Positions 11,414 to 23,536 are shown, counted from the stretch's first letter. The stretch: DNA of 64,000 bases from Guillardia theta CCMP2712 (GCF_000315625.1 NW_005434616.1:434437-498436); one strand, 5' to 3'. Made by a program: numbers and translations. Notes: generated by a model from the letters alone, not told the origin.

Positions 11414-13041
11414 ATGACGGTCGGCATGGAGGCCGATGAGCAGCATGTCCAGATCTCGCTCACGACGCAGCTCCCGCCTCCTCTTGTGGTGTCCGACCTG
11501 CCCCTGGCTGTTCCTGCGCGTCTTACTCGCCTCGGCCTGTCGGAGGTTGTGAACCATCTCCTGGAGCACGACGAGCCGCGTGCCTTTGACTTCCTCATCG
11601 ATGGCGAGCTGCTCCGCTCATCGTTAGAGGAGCACCTGCGCAGCAAGGGGCTCTCCCTTGAAGAGGTCGTCATTGTGGAGTACTTCCTGGTCCCAAAGAA
11701 ACCAGAGCACACGGAAGATAAGCCGCACGAGGATTGGGTAGCCGGCATCGCCATCTCTTCCTCCTCCAGCGTTCTTACCGCCTCCTACGACAAGACAGGA
11801 CGGATATGGGAGGAAGGCGCTGACGGGCATGCAGCGGTCACGCTCCTTGGGCACGAGGACAGCGCGACATGCTGCACGTGGGTGGAGGAACAAGGGGAGG
11901 GGAGCACTCGATTCGCCATCACCGGCAGCAAAGATTACTCCCTGCTAGCCTTCGCCGTCCCCAAGGGCACGGGCGGGGGGCAGAGCATGCAGCCTTGCTT
12001 CCGCTTCAGAGGGCACGAGGGGGCCGTCCAGGCGGTCGCCTGCAGAGACTCGTTGCTGTGCAGCGCGTCCTGGGACAAGACGATCAAGATCTGGCCGATG
12101 CCGACGGAGAAGGAGCTGGAGGAGCTGGCGGGGAACTCAGGGGAGGCGATCAGCCAGACCGGGAAGAGAAGCAAGGGAGAGGAGGGGAAGCAGGCGGTGA
12201 ACATGAAGGACCGGGGGTGTCTGAGCACGTTGGTGGGGCACACGCAGGCAGTGACAGGGGTGGAGGTGGGAGGGAGACAGGAGATCGTGTCGGGAGGATG
12301 GGACCACACGGTCAAGTCATGGGATGCTGAGAAGCAGCAGTGCCTGACCAACTTGACCTCCAACTCAGCCGTCAATGGCGTCGCCATCTCCCTCTCCGGC
12401 CTCTTTGCCTCCGCCCACGCCGATCGCGCCGTCCGCGTCTGGGACCCTCGAGCTGGGGCTCTGGTGAGGAAGTCGCTGGCGTCGCACAAGGGATGGGTGA
12501 ACGCAGGTTAGCTTTCTACCTGCAAACCCTCCTCTCCCTTCCTCCTCTCCCTCCCTCCTCCCTCCTCTCATCCCGCCATGTTTTGGGGGTCATCAGCTTT
12601 GAGTCGCGTCTTGCCATACGCGCACTCATCGTTCCAGGCCCCAAGATGAAGCTCTCTCTGAGAGGAGGTCTGAACAACCTTGTCTGGCTAAAACAATTGT
12701 TGAGGCCTCTATGGCCCAGCGATCACCAAAGCCAGATAAATCTAATCCTCCTCCTCCTCCTCTTCTTCCTCCTCCTCCTCCTCCGAACTGCTGTGTGCCT
12801 GTTCACCTGAAATGTTCTGTTTGCAGTCAGCTGGAGTCCGAGCTCGGAGCATCATCTTGTCTCCTGCTCTCATGATCACACCATCAAGCTCTGGGACTTT
12901 CGCTCTTCTGTCCCTCTTCACACCATCGCCGCTCATGACGGGAAGGCGCTCTGCGTGAGCTGGGGCAGTGACGGCTTCATCTATAGCGGCGGAAGTGACT
13001 GCAAAGTCTCGCGCTACTCCTGCCCTGCCGCTCTGGCGTGA
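11414..13041 (+). CDS. WDR12: WDR12/Ytm1 ribosome biogenesis WD-repeat protein
   Basis: WDR12 (yeast Ytm1) is a subunit of the PeBoW/Nop7 complex needed for 27S pre-rRNA processing and 60S assembly in the nucleolus. Two exons (11414-12506 and 12827-13041) give 435 residues, close to the usual 420-430. An N-terminal NLE domain (about residues 12-95, with FDFLIDGELLRSSL) is the part that binds the Mdn1/Rea1 ATPase in other species. Seven WD blades follow, with SYDKTGRIW, SWDKTIKIW, GWDHTVKSWD, HADRAVRVWDPR and SHDHTIKLWDF. A charged loop splits the third and fourth blades, as in the family. The 320-nt intron is unusually long for this window. The intron joins in phase (KGWVNA to VSWSP), which confirms the C-terminal exon. 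Confidence 0.94.
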
Positions 13042-13086
13042 GCTGACGTGTACATACTTGTAGAATGTTTGGGAAAGAGGAGGAGC

Positions 13087-13105
13087 GGGGGGGGGGGGGG
13101 GGGGG
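13087..13105 (+). repeat. 19-base poly-G run
   Basis: Nineteen consecutive G residues lie just after the WDR12 stop codon, inside the tail-to-tail spacer of 145 bp. The exact length is likely to vary with sequencing error. Confidence 0.85.
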
Positions 13106-13186
13106 AGGGGAGGGAGAGAGGATTGCTTGAATAAAGATTCTTTATGTTCAATCAATCAATACCATCAATATCACATGCTTGTCTCC

Positions 13187-15543
13187 TCATCGAAGATAGC
13201 TTCTGTACATGTACCCGACCCCTCCTCCTCCTCGTCCTGCTCCGTCCTGCCCCCGTCCTGCCCCCCCTTCTCCTCCTCCTCCTCCCTGCCCCGTATTGCG
13301 CCCTCCCATCATGTCAAAGTTTGCTTCACCCGCTGCTCGTCGTCTCCTCATCTCCTCCACGTTTCTCAGTCGCTCGTCTTGCTTCATGTCCGTGTGCGAG
13401 CTGACGGCAGCGGCCATCTCGTCCCTCCTCCCCTCCCTCCACCCAATCTGCTTCCCAACCGCATCGCCCCCGTAAGGATCCATCGGGCCGCGCCACGAGT
13501 GGGAGAAGGAGGGCTGGGGCTCTCGCTCAGTCCACTCGGGGAGGGGAGGACGCGACGAGTGGGACATCAACAGGTCCGCATGCAGCGGCATGCCATGGAA
13601 GCGACTGTACTCCTCGTACACCGTCCGCACGAACTGCCAAATGCCACGGTCAGAGACTGCTGGCTGATGCCAAAGAAGCTGCGTGAAGGGATAGTGGATG
13701 GTAGACATTGCAGGGAGGAGGAAGCAGGGGGGAGGGGAGAGGAGAGAGGGGAGAGGAGGAGCAGACCTTGAATGCGTTTCTCTGCGCCTCGTTGTTGGGA
13801 TCGTTCTCCACTTTCCCTGCTCCACTGTCAGAGCTTGCAGCGACTTCACGGTTCGCACCTGCGACGCAATGCAGGACAATCCGAAACGCCTTGCCCACCT
13901 CCATCACATGCGGGAGGCGCCGGGCGGCAACGAGGAGCAGCTTCTCCCCAGCTGACTGTAGAGCTCTGAGTTGAGCAGGAGGACAGTGACAAGTTCCCAC
14001 CTGCAGCCGAGCACCAGCAGACTCGCTCTGTGCGATCTCAAAGTTGAGCCGCTCGCGCTGACAAGAATTTTCAAGAGTGGCACGAAGAGTGGAGAGGCGA
14101 ATGGAGAAGGAGGAGGAGATTGGAAGGGATGAGGAACAGGGGAACGAGCACAGGGGGATGGGAGGAGCGGGAAAGGGTCGTCCACCAGTACCTCAGTGAT
14201 GAGCGAGACGTTGTAGGCTCGCAGGTTCTCGTTGTCCTGCATCAGGTCCCTCAACTCATCCTCGAAGTTGAGGTTGTAATGAGCTCCTGCTCACAGTCAC
14301 TCGCGTTGTCGAGCAGATACGACGAGAAGAAGCGAGCGAGCGACAGAGAGGAAGAGACAGAGACAGAGAGGAAGGGAAGGGGGGAGGGAGGGAGAGGAGG
14401 ATACGAAAACAAGAGGAGAAGGAAAGAACCTGAGGAGGGCATGAAGCTCTTGTCTCCACCAGCGGCGAACATCTCGTAAACTCCCATAGGAGCTGCCAGG
14501 GGATACTGACTACCTCGGCTCATGCTCGGCTCTAGTCCAGACGGTCCGCAGGCGAGGTGAGGGAACGCGAAGGGGTCGACGGAGCCCTGGAAGGGCATCG
14601 CCCCGTGCATGCTGCCATGCGCGTGATGCTCCGGCAGCATCCCCCCCGCGGGCTCATGCATGAAGTGCCGCATCCCCCACCTCTCCTCCTCCATCGTGTA
14701 CCCGAACTTGCCCAGCAGACCACCAGGGCTATGCATCATCCCCATGTGCCCCCATGGAGGCCCCGCGTACTCCAACATGCCGTGCGAGGCCAGCTGGGGA
14801 GGCAGCTGGGAAGGGCTCGCTTGGGGCGGGCCAAGCTGAAGGCAAGCTCGGGTAGGTACAAAGTCGTCGCTGACCCCCACGGCCTCCATCGGCGTCGCCT
14901 CTAGGTCGTCGTAGGATCGCTTCATGGCCCGAGGCCTCCCGGGCCCAGCCGGTCGGGAGGGTCGCCGGACGGCATCCCACTCAACGCGGAAGTCGTTGAC
15001 TCGCTTCTTGATCCTCTCGATGCGCTCCTTGCTCACGCCGATGCTGCTCATGATTCCCTCGCAGATCCTCGCGTCCTGTGCAACGTTGGCTGTGTCCCGC
15101 CAACGCGCTCGTCGGAAGCCGTAGCCTGGGTTGCCGGGCTTGGCTCGGACGGCAGGCACGCGCCTGCTCTGCTCCTTCTCGTACATCTCGTACCCGAGCT
15201 TGTTGAACTGGAGGCGCATGAGGCCGTTCTTGCCTGCTCTGACTATCACAACAACAGCCCGGTAGCTTCTCAATGCTCACCCGTGTTGGCGAACTCCGGG
15301 AAAAGTTCAGCGAAGAGATGAAAGACTGAGAGCTTGTAGTCCACTGCATCCTCCTGAAGAGAAGGAGTGAGGAATTTTCCAAGCTCAGGAGAGCTCGAGG
15401 AGCCTAAAGTTGATAGATCAGCTCCTGGGTCAACGAACCTGAGGCAAGATATCCTCGTTGTCGTCTGAGAGTTTGGTACACGCTTGAAAGAAGGCTCTTG
15501 CCACCTGGACTGCTCTGCCCTCAGACTTGCCATGCTGAGGCAT
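13187..15543 (-). CDS. Basic, probably nuclear protein of unknown family
   Basis: This multi-exon gene starts at ATG 15543 (MPQHGKSEGRAVQVARAFF). Exon 1 joins across an 86-nt intron to EDAVDYKLSVFHLFAELFPEF, then to a long exon with GFRRARWRDTANVAQDARIC and a basic RIERIKKRVNDFRVEW segment. Next comes GPGRPRAMKRSYDD, an AT-hook-like and NLS-like stretch, followed by a Met/Gly/His/Pro-rich region. Later exons carry FEDELRDLMQDNENLRAYNV (coiled-coil-like), RLNFEIAQSESAGARLQ, GEKLLLVAARRLPHVMEVG and IWQFVRTVYEEYSRFHG, and the protein ends in a Gly-rich tail. DNA or chromatin association is inferred from the basic motifs only. It is tail to tail with WDR12. Exons between 13900 and 14480 are the least certain. 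Confidence 0.65.
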
Positions 15544-18030
15544 CACTCCTCCTCTCTTTAAGACTTGTGATTGTATGATTGAAGTTACTCCGACTTCGAC
15601 GAGCAAAGCAAGAGATGCAGTAACGAAGAGCAACAGCAACTATCACTTCAAACTAGCAGCTCTTCCGCTTCAAACTTTGATCGCAGACTGGAAGTAGAGC
15701 ATCTCCCGGTGTCCCCAGTCACCAGATGCGCCTGCATCTCTCCTACGTTCTTCCTCCTCGGTACCCCAAAAGATCATCAAGGATCTCAGGAGCACCAAAG
15801 ACAAGGAAAGTTCCCGACTTCATCGAAACCAACCTGGAAGCCCATGCTGGCTGACCCTTGAACAAGCGTTCAGATCACCCAACCTCTCTGATCATGGTGG
15901 AACAATACATCCTGAAAGACGAAAAAATCAGTGTGGAAGAATAGAATCGACGCGAGAATGCATGACGAAGGGCAATCGTCTTGTAAGTTAACTAGTGACT
16001 AACAGAGTGCTAGGTTAGACTGAAGATAACTAGTGACTAACGGCGTATTGGAGCAGGATACTGGGTCTCATTCTCGTAGCCTTACAAGAACAGGAGGAAA
16101 AACACTGTCTCAAAAGTTTATACGCGGGAGAAGGATGGAAGGACAGAGAAAAGGATGATCTTTGACGACTCTTGAACAGTTCCACACAGAATCGACAAGC
16201 ATCAATACAGGTGATGAGGGTGGAATCAGGGAGGTCGAAATCAACAGCTTGCTATTAGGAACATTTGAGAGGAGGTCTCTGCAAGTTCTCTGTGATCTGT
16301 GAAACTGAGATCGGTAAAGATCGAATTCCGAACGTGCACATTCGACAGGGTACTGTACACAGAACAAAGAGCACGCGTAAAGAAAACACAACTGTGAGCA
16401 GAAACGGTGTGAGAGGAGTGAGAGGAAAAGGAAAAGGTAGGCTCAGAGGAAGAGATCGAGATCCAAGACGAGCATGTGTAAGGCGACCGAGGACAGAATT
16501 GGGATGTAGCGACATTGTACCATTGCGATGCCGACAAAGTAACGATTGTAACGGCATGACGCAAAGCGTAGGGTGGGGTACACATATCCAATTTCGAATC
16601 AGGGTGGGGTACAAAATGGAGGCGGTGGTCCATAAAACTATATTAAAATAACTCCATAGTAGTCAAGATTCTGCAAACAAGCTATAAATCACCTAAAATA
16701 GTTCAGATTCGGGTTAAATTGTGAAAGAAATCACTAGAGTTCGTTTACAACTGTTTTAAAATTCGTTACAAATAAGGAAGGTGGTAGTCCAATGACCTCA
16801 GCACGAGGAGGTGGTCTCAGGAGGAGGGTCCAGGTCCCAGTATGGAGTGGGGGTAGGGGAAAGGAAAATGGGCGGTAGGGGTACATATATGGTTATCAGG
16901 TGAGGCAAGTGGTCAAAGAGGTGGGGGTAGACGACGGAGAGGGTGAGTGGGTAGGGTGGGGGTACTCACTTTGTACCCTGCAACAGAAAACACGTAGGAG
17001 AACTCACAACGTTTGATACAAGTACCGGTGCAAAAGCTCATTTCTAGTGGGTTCAATACTACATGGGGTGGGAGTAATAATTACCGGTGTTCCTGATTCA
17101 TGAGCATCGGGTAAAGAGGGGGGTAGGGTAATCAGGAATAGATCGATCACCGGTTTGTTTTCTGGGAAAAGAGGGGGTATTAATGATTCATGGAATGGTG
17201 CTGGAGGTAACTTTTACGAAGGTATCGAAAGGTCTCGGGCGGAGGGGGTGGGGGTGGGGCTGTGTAAGGACCTTCTTAAATCTGAATGGAAACAAGCTTA
17301 TCAATTTGAAATATTAAGGATAAAAATGTGGAAGATGTAGAAAATTAGTAAATAATTGTGAAATCCTACTTGCACGGTTCGCACGGCCCGGCCCGGCCCG
17401 GACTCCGGGACTCGGAGGCTAACGGATTGAGGCTGCCGCGCCGCGCGCTCCCCGCCGATTGACGGTCCGGCCTTTCCGAAGTTCCGACAGGCCCGGCAGC
17501 AGCCGGGTCGCTCCCCTGAGCCGCTCGAGCCTCGCCGTCTGACCGTCGCCGCCGACCATCCGATTTCGGACGCACCGGAGGCCGGCCTCGACTGAGTCAC
17601 GCGGCGCGACCGCCGCGCCGCGCCAGGCCGAGCCCGCCGGCCACCGCCTCGCCCAGTGACTGAGCCCGGGTTTGCCGTTCTCGCTGTCTTTTCTCTGAGT
17701 CTCGCCGTTTGGCCAGTGCGGCTCTCAGTGTCAGGGTCAAGCCTGCCCTCCTCGACTCTCCTGATTGTCCTCGTACTGATTTTTAACTTAACTTTGAGTA
17801 AAGGACGCGTGCGAGCCCGGGTAGTGCCGTGAGGAAGTGGTTCAAAGTTACTTGACTTGGCTAGGCTAGCAGTGGGGCTCGGTGGCTGCACGTGCAACAG
17901 GAAGGTGAACGAGGCGAACTCGATAAAAGCAAGGGATGAGGACGATGATACTAGCTTGAGCAGCAGGATGTGCGAGGGGATGAGAGAGAGGAGGTGATCG
18001 CAGCGCTACAACCTAAGAAGAGGGTTGGGC
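15544..18030. other. Long divergent spacer with GGGGTA island, AT tract and GC patch
   Basis: No convincing gene is seen in 2.5 kb. About 15550-16600 is mixed sequence that may hold leader exons of the minus-strand gene; a near-repeat (TAACTAGTGACTAAC) occurs twice at about 15988 and 16028. An AT-rich tract at about 16630-16760 is followed by GGGGTA and GGGGGTAC words and three ACCGGT sites from 16780 to 17270. A second AT-rich tract follows at 17280-17360, then a strongly GC-rich patch at 17380-17660. The open frame through that patch is composition-driven. Confidence 0.6.
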
Positions 18031-19194
18031 ATGAGAGGAGTGGCAGTAGGACTGCTGATCTTGGGGGGAGCGGAGGCTTGGCAAGGGGCGGGGGGATCAT
18101 GGTGTTGGAGAAGACAGGCAGGCAGCAGACTCAGCGTCTTCGGAAACAGATGTCTGAAGCCTCAGGGAGTGATCATGGCAGGGGATCGAAATAGACAGCT
18201 GAGCACAAAGTTTGCATGGGATCAGGGAGGGGATCCGCTCATGGATGTATTGACTCCCACAGGAGGAGGAGGAGGTAAGGTCCACACGAAAAGGATCTCG
18301 AAGCACAAGCTTGATGTCTTCGACCTGAAGGACTACGCTGGTTCCTCTCTCTTTGATCTCTTCGCCCGCCTCGTGTGCGAACTCGATGGAGTTGTGCCCA
18401 GGAAGGAAGTTCACGAGAGCTGGGAAAGCGCGAGTATCATCCATGCTGCCTTCCCTCACTCTGTTCAGGTCGTCGACCTGGCAGGAGGCAACACGCTCCT
18501 CTCTTGGGCCCTGCTCATCCTCGACGACTCGGGGAGGCGCAACGTGCTGTGTGTCGACAAGTTCAAGTCCAGCGCTGCATGTCGCATTACCGACAAGTTC
18601 CTCCAACGCTGGCCCAACTTGGGGTCGAGGTTCCGACACGTCGAGGGAGACCTGGCGGACCTGCGGCCCAGGAGGGACTCGCTGCTGGTTGCAGTGCATG
18701 CGTGTGGGGCTCTGACGGACACCATCATGGAGCTCGGGGCAGCTGCGAGGGCGCAGATGGTGCTGGTGCCATGCTGCCACTCCCTGCAGGACAGCTCGAG
18801 TACCATGACGTTCCTGCAGCACCCGCGAGGAGAGGAGGCGCTCCCGTTCGTGCGGAGGATGTCGAAGCGTGTGGGGATGGGGGCGGCGATCGACTCGGCG
18901 CGGGTTCGCTGCCTGCGGCGGATGGGATACATCGTACGTTGCTGCAAGATATCAGACAGCATTACCCCGCAGAACCGAGTTATCCTCGCGCATATGCGGC
19001 AGGAGGAGGCGGAGGAGACCGATGCGTCTCGTTCTACTTTGCCTCCTCTCTGGCCTTTCCAGAAACTTCCAAGAAATGCCTGGTCGTGGTACGCGGGGGA
19101 TGCAGGCTCAAAACAAGTGAGGAGGGAGGAGGAGGGAGAAATCAGGTCTTACTTTCTAGCAGAAGCTGGAGAGAAAGAATTCGGGCCTACCTGA
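18031..19194 (+). CDS. SAM-dependent methyltransferase-like protein with N-terminal signal
   Basis: A single-exon frame of 387 residues starts at ATG 18031. An in-frame TTG two codons upstream is ignored. The first 20 residues (MRGVAVGLLILGGAEAWQGA) look like a signal peptide with a small-residue cleavage site just before an aromatic residue. A basic stretch (WRRQAGSRLSVFGNRC) follows, resembling a transit peptide. The body has a Rossmann-like start (SVQVVDLAGGNTLLSWALL), an acidic strand end (NVLCVDKFKSSA), and VAVHACGALTDTIMELG with a downstream VLVPCCHSL. The HACG-x-LTD and PCCH pair is typical of Methyltransf_32-type proteins. Substrate is unknown. Plastid-complex targeting is an inference from the N-terminus. 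The residues after about 330 are low-complexity and may include unspliced sequence. Confidence 0.72.
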   Translation: MRGVAVGLLILGGAEAWQGAGGSWCWRRQAGSRLSVFGNRCLKPQGVIMAGDRNRQLSTKFAWDQGGDPLMDVLTPTGGGGGKVHTKRISKHKLDVFDLKDYAGSSLFDLFARLVCELDGVVPRKEVHESWESASIIHAAFPHSVQVVDLAGGNTLLSWALLILDDSGRRNVLCVDKFKSSAACRITDKFLQRWPNLGSRFRHVEGDLADLRPRRDSLLVAVHACGALTDTIMELGAAARAQMVLVPCCHSLQDSSSTMTFLQHPRGEEALPFVRRMSKRVGMGAAIDSARVRCLRRMGYIVRCCKISDSITPQNRVILAHMRQEEAEETDASRSTLPPLWPFQKLPRNAWSWYAGDAGSKQVRREEEGEIRSYFLAEAGEKEFGPT

Positions 19195-19209
19195 AAGAGA
19201 AGCGGTGAG

Positions 19210-20224
19210 ATGGAGGAGGAGGAGGAGGAGGAGGAGGAGGAGAGAGGATGGGCGGCATCAGAGGAAGCCGAGGGGGTACTGAAGGATGTGAAAGGTAACG
19301 AAAGGCGCCCCTCAGCTGTTGCATTGGGGATCAAATCATCGTCGTCAGAGTTTCAAGGAGGTTTTTATGATGCACGAGACAACAAGACGTCAGACTCTTT
19401 TTTGCTTTTGCTACCAAAACATCCTCCCGAGCTCCCTCTCGATGGTCTACAAGTCTCTTGGTTCCCTTGGCGTCAAGGTAGGATAGGATGTCTTCTCACG
19501 ATTACGATGCCAATGTCCATGACGATGACTTTGACTTCTGCCCAGGGAAAGAGAAGTCTCGACGGCCGATACTTCTTTGTCTTTCCTTCTTTGGACTTCA
19601 ATGATGATCAACAAACAATCCTCAAGGGAATATTCGACATCGTACAACTCTTTGCCGTGGTCGACGTTCGATTAGCCCCGACTTCAAGTGACGCAACGGC
19701 TCTCGTGCTCGACGACTCTCTTACCAGGTGGTCGACCTTGTGGAGGGTCTTGCGACGAAGGCAACCAAGGGGAATACTGCAAGTCACCTGCAAGACCTTC
19801 CACAAGAGCTGGTGTTTCCCTCCTCCTCCTGCTCCTGCTCCCCCCCTCCCCTCCCTGTTCTTGTCCCTGCTCCTCATGGTGGTGGTGGCGCCGCTCTAGT
19901 TCTTGCTCGAGCTCGTGCTTCTCCTTGTGCTAGTGCTCTGCCCCTGATGTTTGATTCTGAGTCTTGTTCAGGAATCCCCTGCTCCACCACTCTCTCGAGG
20001 AGATGTTCTGTGAAAGAATCGAGCGTATGATGCAGCAGGAGCTCGGAGAGGAGGAGAGAGTTGAAGTGAGGAGTGAATCCAGCCTTGAATCCTCCTCTTC
20101 CCCTCTTTCCTCTTCCTCCCCTTCCTCTCCTCCCATATCCTCTTCTCTGTATCTATGGTGCTGCAGCGGATGTTTAGTTTCCGCTGTTCCCATCGCACCC
20201 AATGAGATCAAGTTGTTAGAATGA
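19210..20224 (+). CDS. Uncertain gene with coding-like patches
   Basis: An ATG at 19210 is followed by a (GGA)n run coding for poly-Glu. Protein-like patches follow in more than one plus-strand frame: FYDARDNKTSDSFLLLLPK, VVDLVEGLATKATKGN (about 19725-19800) and LLHHSLEEMFCERIERMMQQ (about 19975-20050), ending at a stop at 20224. I could not find a set of GT-AG introns that joins them all in phase. This may be a real short gene, or downstream exons of the methyltransferase. No family was recognised. Confidence 0.25.
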
Positions 20225-20500
20225 ACCATCGCTCCTTCTTGTCCTCCTTGTCCTCGTCCTCGTCCTCCTTGTTCCCTTGTCTTCCTCCTCGCTATCTTGA
20301 TCGTCTCTGTGGTGCTCATATCTTCATCTGTGCTGTTCCTTCTCTCGTAGTGGTCATCAATTTAGAGCTGCTGCTCTCTGTGTGATCTTGCAACCTGCTG
20401 TGCACCCGCCTGACCTTGTCCTGCTCTTGCGCGTCTTTCTTGCCTGATGACGCATAACACAACTCGACAACTCCCGCAGACAAGGCTGATACCAGGGTTG

Positions 20501-23025
20501 TCAACCCTCTACAAACACCTCCCACCCCACCCCACCTTCACTCCAGCTGTCGACCAGCTCTCCTTGTAATCTCGACATGTCGATCTTGTCGGCTTGGTAG
20601 ACAGTCGTATTGTGATGCAGCAGCTTGACATCTGTCACTTCTCCCTCCACGTCCTCCATCATCAGCTGTAAAACTTTCCTGTCGTTGCTCTTTGACAAGT
20701 CCAACCAGAACCTACCGGAGACAGGAGCGTCGCTCATCATCACGAACCTGCTCGAGCATCACGTGCTGGCACTCGCTCCCTCCTCTTGCCTCGCCCCGAG
20801 CCTTCGCTGCAGGTTCAGCCTCGATCGCTCCGAGAACGCCTTGTTGCACAGCCACAGGTTGCGCCGGTCTATGATGCGCGAGAACAGCATCACTAGCGCT
20901 TTCTCCCTGCAGCTCTCCAACGAGAACCTGCGGGAAGTCACGAGAGAATATTTGACGGCTGCTCACATGAAGAGCATGTTGATGGCTTGTCGAACTGAGA
21001 ATGTCATGACCTGCTGCACAGTCAGCTGGGGAGGTCAGAAGAGTGAAGAGACCGAGCATGCTCGCTGAAGGATGTCGATCTTCGCCTCTTCGTCGGAGTT
21101 CTTGGACATGATCTCAGTCAGAGACTTGAACGCTTCCTCGCTCGCCTCCGCCTCCGCCTGTCCCCTCGTCACCAGCAGTCGCTCGGTCAGTCGCTGACTC
21201 ACTTTGGTTCCATCCAGCAGCACGAAGTCAAGCTCGACCACGCCTGACAAGGGGATACGCCAAGGCTTCCCGCTGGCCGGGAGGTACTGGAAGCGCTCGC
21301 CGTTGCAGCTCTCGCTCCTCCAAGCCTCCCCGTCGCTTCGTTTCGCCTGCTTCTCCTGCCTCGCCGTCACCGCACATCCGCTAGCACGCGGCTCACCAGG
21401 ATGCGCAGCACCCGCAGGTCCTCAGCGATCGACACGTCCAGCCGGTAGTGCCCCGAGGGGTTCAGGTCGTCGAAGCCTCTCGCCCTGCCGGCTCGTCACT
21501 CGGCGCCTCCTCCTCTGCTTCTCTACTTGCTCCTGTTCGACGTGCAGCCGTTGGCCGAGTAGCGGAACGTCGCGACGCTCTCCTGCCTAGCTCGCAGCTT
21601 TGCGTGAACGTGCGTGATGGAGTCACCGATGGGATTGCCGTCGAGCTTCAGGCTGGTCAAGCCCTTGTTGGTGCTGATGGCACTGCAGAGGAAGACGGCT
21701 AGCAGCTCGAGGTCACAGAGAGCAGGGGCAGGAGAAGAGGGAGGGGCACCTTGTGTCTCGGAGATGCGACAGTAGCTGAGGTCGAGCTCGGTGAGGGAGT
21801 GGGAGGTGTCAAGGGCGCGGGTGAAGGCGAGGAAGCAGTCCTCGTTGAGTCGCTGCACGTTGCTGCCGCTGAGACCATTCCAGGAGAGATTGAGCGACTG
21901 CAGGGTTGAGTTGCCTGCTAGACCCCCACTGATAGACCTGAACGCTCGTCAAGGGAGAAGCCATGCAGGAGAAGAAGGAGGAAAGTAAAAAGCAGAGGGG
22001 ATATGAAGAAGAGGAGAGAGAAGGACCTGATATCTGACAGCTGTAAGTGGTTCCATGAAAGGTCGAGAACTCTGAGGCTTGTGTTGCAAGGCAGCATGTT
22101 CTGACATGCTCGAGCGCTGAGAGCGGCCATGCCGTTGTCAGCGATGAAGAGATGTCGAAGCTGCAACTCGCTCAAGCTCAGCTTAACAGCAGCACTTCTC
22201 ACCGTGGAGTTGGTGCAGAGAGCGAGGAGGAGCGCAGACAGGCTTCTGTCTCCCAGCTTGTTGCTGGAGAGGTCAAGTAACGTGATGGAGCAATTGGACC
22301 GGAGCAGAGCACCGAAGCTTGTTCCAGCAGCTGGGGTGAGGTCAGCAGCTTTGATTCTGACTTGAGTCACTCGATCGTTCTGTTCCAGCGCTCGCGCAAG
22401 AGTGTCGCCGGCAGACTTGAGGCTGTTTCCGCTGAGATTGATCGCTTGCACAACTAACTGCACGTCAGACAAGCTGCGAAGAAGGCGCAAGAGACCTCGA
22501 TTGTGCTTCATGGCAGCCGCCAAGCTCAGACCCTCTCGCTCCACCAGGCCTGTCACGAGCTCAGCGACGTCATCGCCTGGCGTTGGCTCGCACCTGCATG
22601 CTGCAGCTCCATGTCAGGATGGTTGAGCGCGGCGACGACGAGGGGCTGAAGGCGGACGCGCATGCCGTTGCAAGCATGGATGTAGTGGGGGATGCCGGTG
22701 TTGGACCTGACGCTCATGCTGTCAAGTCGCCACGAGCTCGCTGCCTCGACATACGCGTCGTGCTCTGGTCCATGCTCGAGGGCCTCGGGTGGCGTCAACG
22801 CCACCTGGTGCATGCACTTGATGGCCGAGTAGGTGATGGAGCTGATGTAAGGTTGAGAAGCAGGTCGAGTATATGAAGTCTTCTCACTCGATCTCCTTGT
22901 CAGTATGATCCTCTTCGCTGTTGTCGCCATCCTCAAACTCGCTTCCCCAACTGCTGTCTATCAGAGACCAAGCAAGACGAGGAGAAAGCGAGCAAGAGGC
23001 TCTGATACCCACCTGGCGTCGTCAT
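20501..23025 (-). CDS. Leucine-rich repeat (RNI-like) protein with unknown C-terminal region
   Basis: The gene starts at ATG 23025 (MTTPDSSWGSEFEDGD), and short introns of about 44-50 nt give a consistent reading frame. The N-terminal acidic segment leads to LNHPDMELQHAGLVEREG. Ribonuclease-inhibitor-type leucine-rich repeats follow (QAINLSGNSLKSAGDTLA, ITLLDLSSNKLGDRSLSALL, LRVLDLSWNHLQ, LTELDLSYCRIS, LTSLKLDGNPIGD). Such repeats form curved protein-binding scaffolds. After the repeats come GHYRLDVSIAEDLRVLRIL and WRIPLSGVVELDFVLLDGTK. A helical part follows (ALVMLFSRIIDRRNLWLCNK), and the protein ends near FWLDLSKSNDRKVLQLMMED. This C-terminal region was not recognised. One junction (about 20725-20755) implies an intron of only about 30 nt and is doubtful. 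Confidence 0.78.
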
Positions 23026-23280
23026 CTTCTCCTTCGCAAGATGCAGCAAGCAACATGTCTTGCCTACATTCGCAGCCTCCTCTCGGTCTTCACCTCTCCC
23101 CAGGTAGCGCAACTGACCAGTGCGAATTAGGTCCAGCAGAAAAAGAAACCTGAGGTGCTGCAGTGCGAGGGAAGCGACTAGGGGAGTGGGGAGAGAAGGA
23201 GAAGAAGCAACGAGAGCAAGGGAGTGGGAGGAGAACGAGGAGAAGGAGACGTGGAAGGAAAGGAGAGGAGGCACGAGAAG

Positions 23281-23340
23281 AGAGTTAGAAGGAGTCAAGA
23301 AGAAAGGCAGCGAGTTAGAAGGAGTCAAGAAGAAAGGCAG
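23281..23340. repeat. 30-bp direct repeat, two copies
   Basis: Two adjacent 30-bp copies beginning GAGTTAGAAGGAGTCAAG, ending AAAGGCAG, differ at one or two bases. They lie upstream of the LRR gene start, in its probable leader or promoter. Confidence 0.8.
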
Positions 23341-23536
23341 AGGAACCAAAGGAGGCAGAAGTTGGTCTGTTGCCAGGAATCTTTCGACTAGTCAGAGGCT
23401 ATTGTAACGCATCAAAGTGACAGGACAAGCTCGGCAGGCGGGTAGTCGATAGAGGCGTGAGGGAGAACGTGAGGTGTGGTGTATCTACTACATGGTCAGT
23501 ATTTACAGTATATCTAAGCTGCGTGTCGTTTGGGAA

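Noticed and set aside
15980-16060. Repeated TAACTAGTGACTAAC as a possible attachment site or transposon end
   Set aside because: Only two imperfect copies 40 bp apart, with no inverted termini or transposase nearby.
17301-17897. Minus-strand frame of 198 codons, Arg/Gly/Ala-rich
   Set aside because: It spans the GC-rich patch and has composition expected from CCGGGCC-type DNA; no splice-consistent neighbours or recognisable motif.
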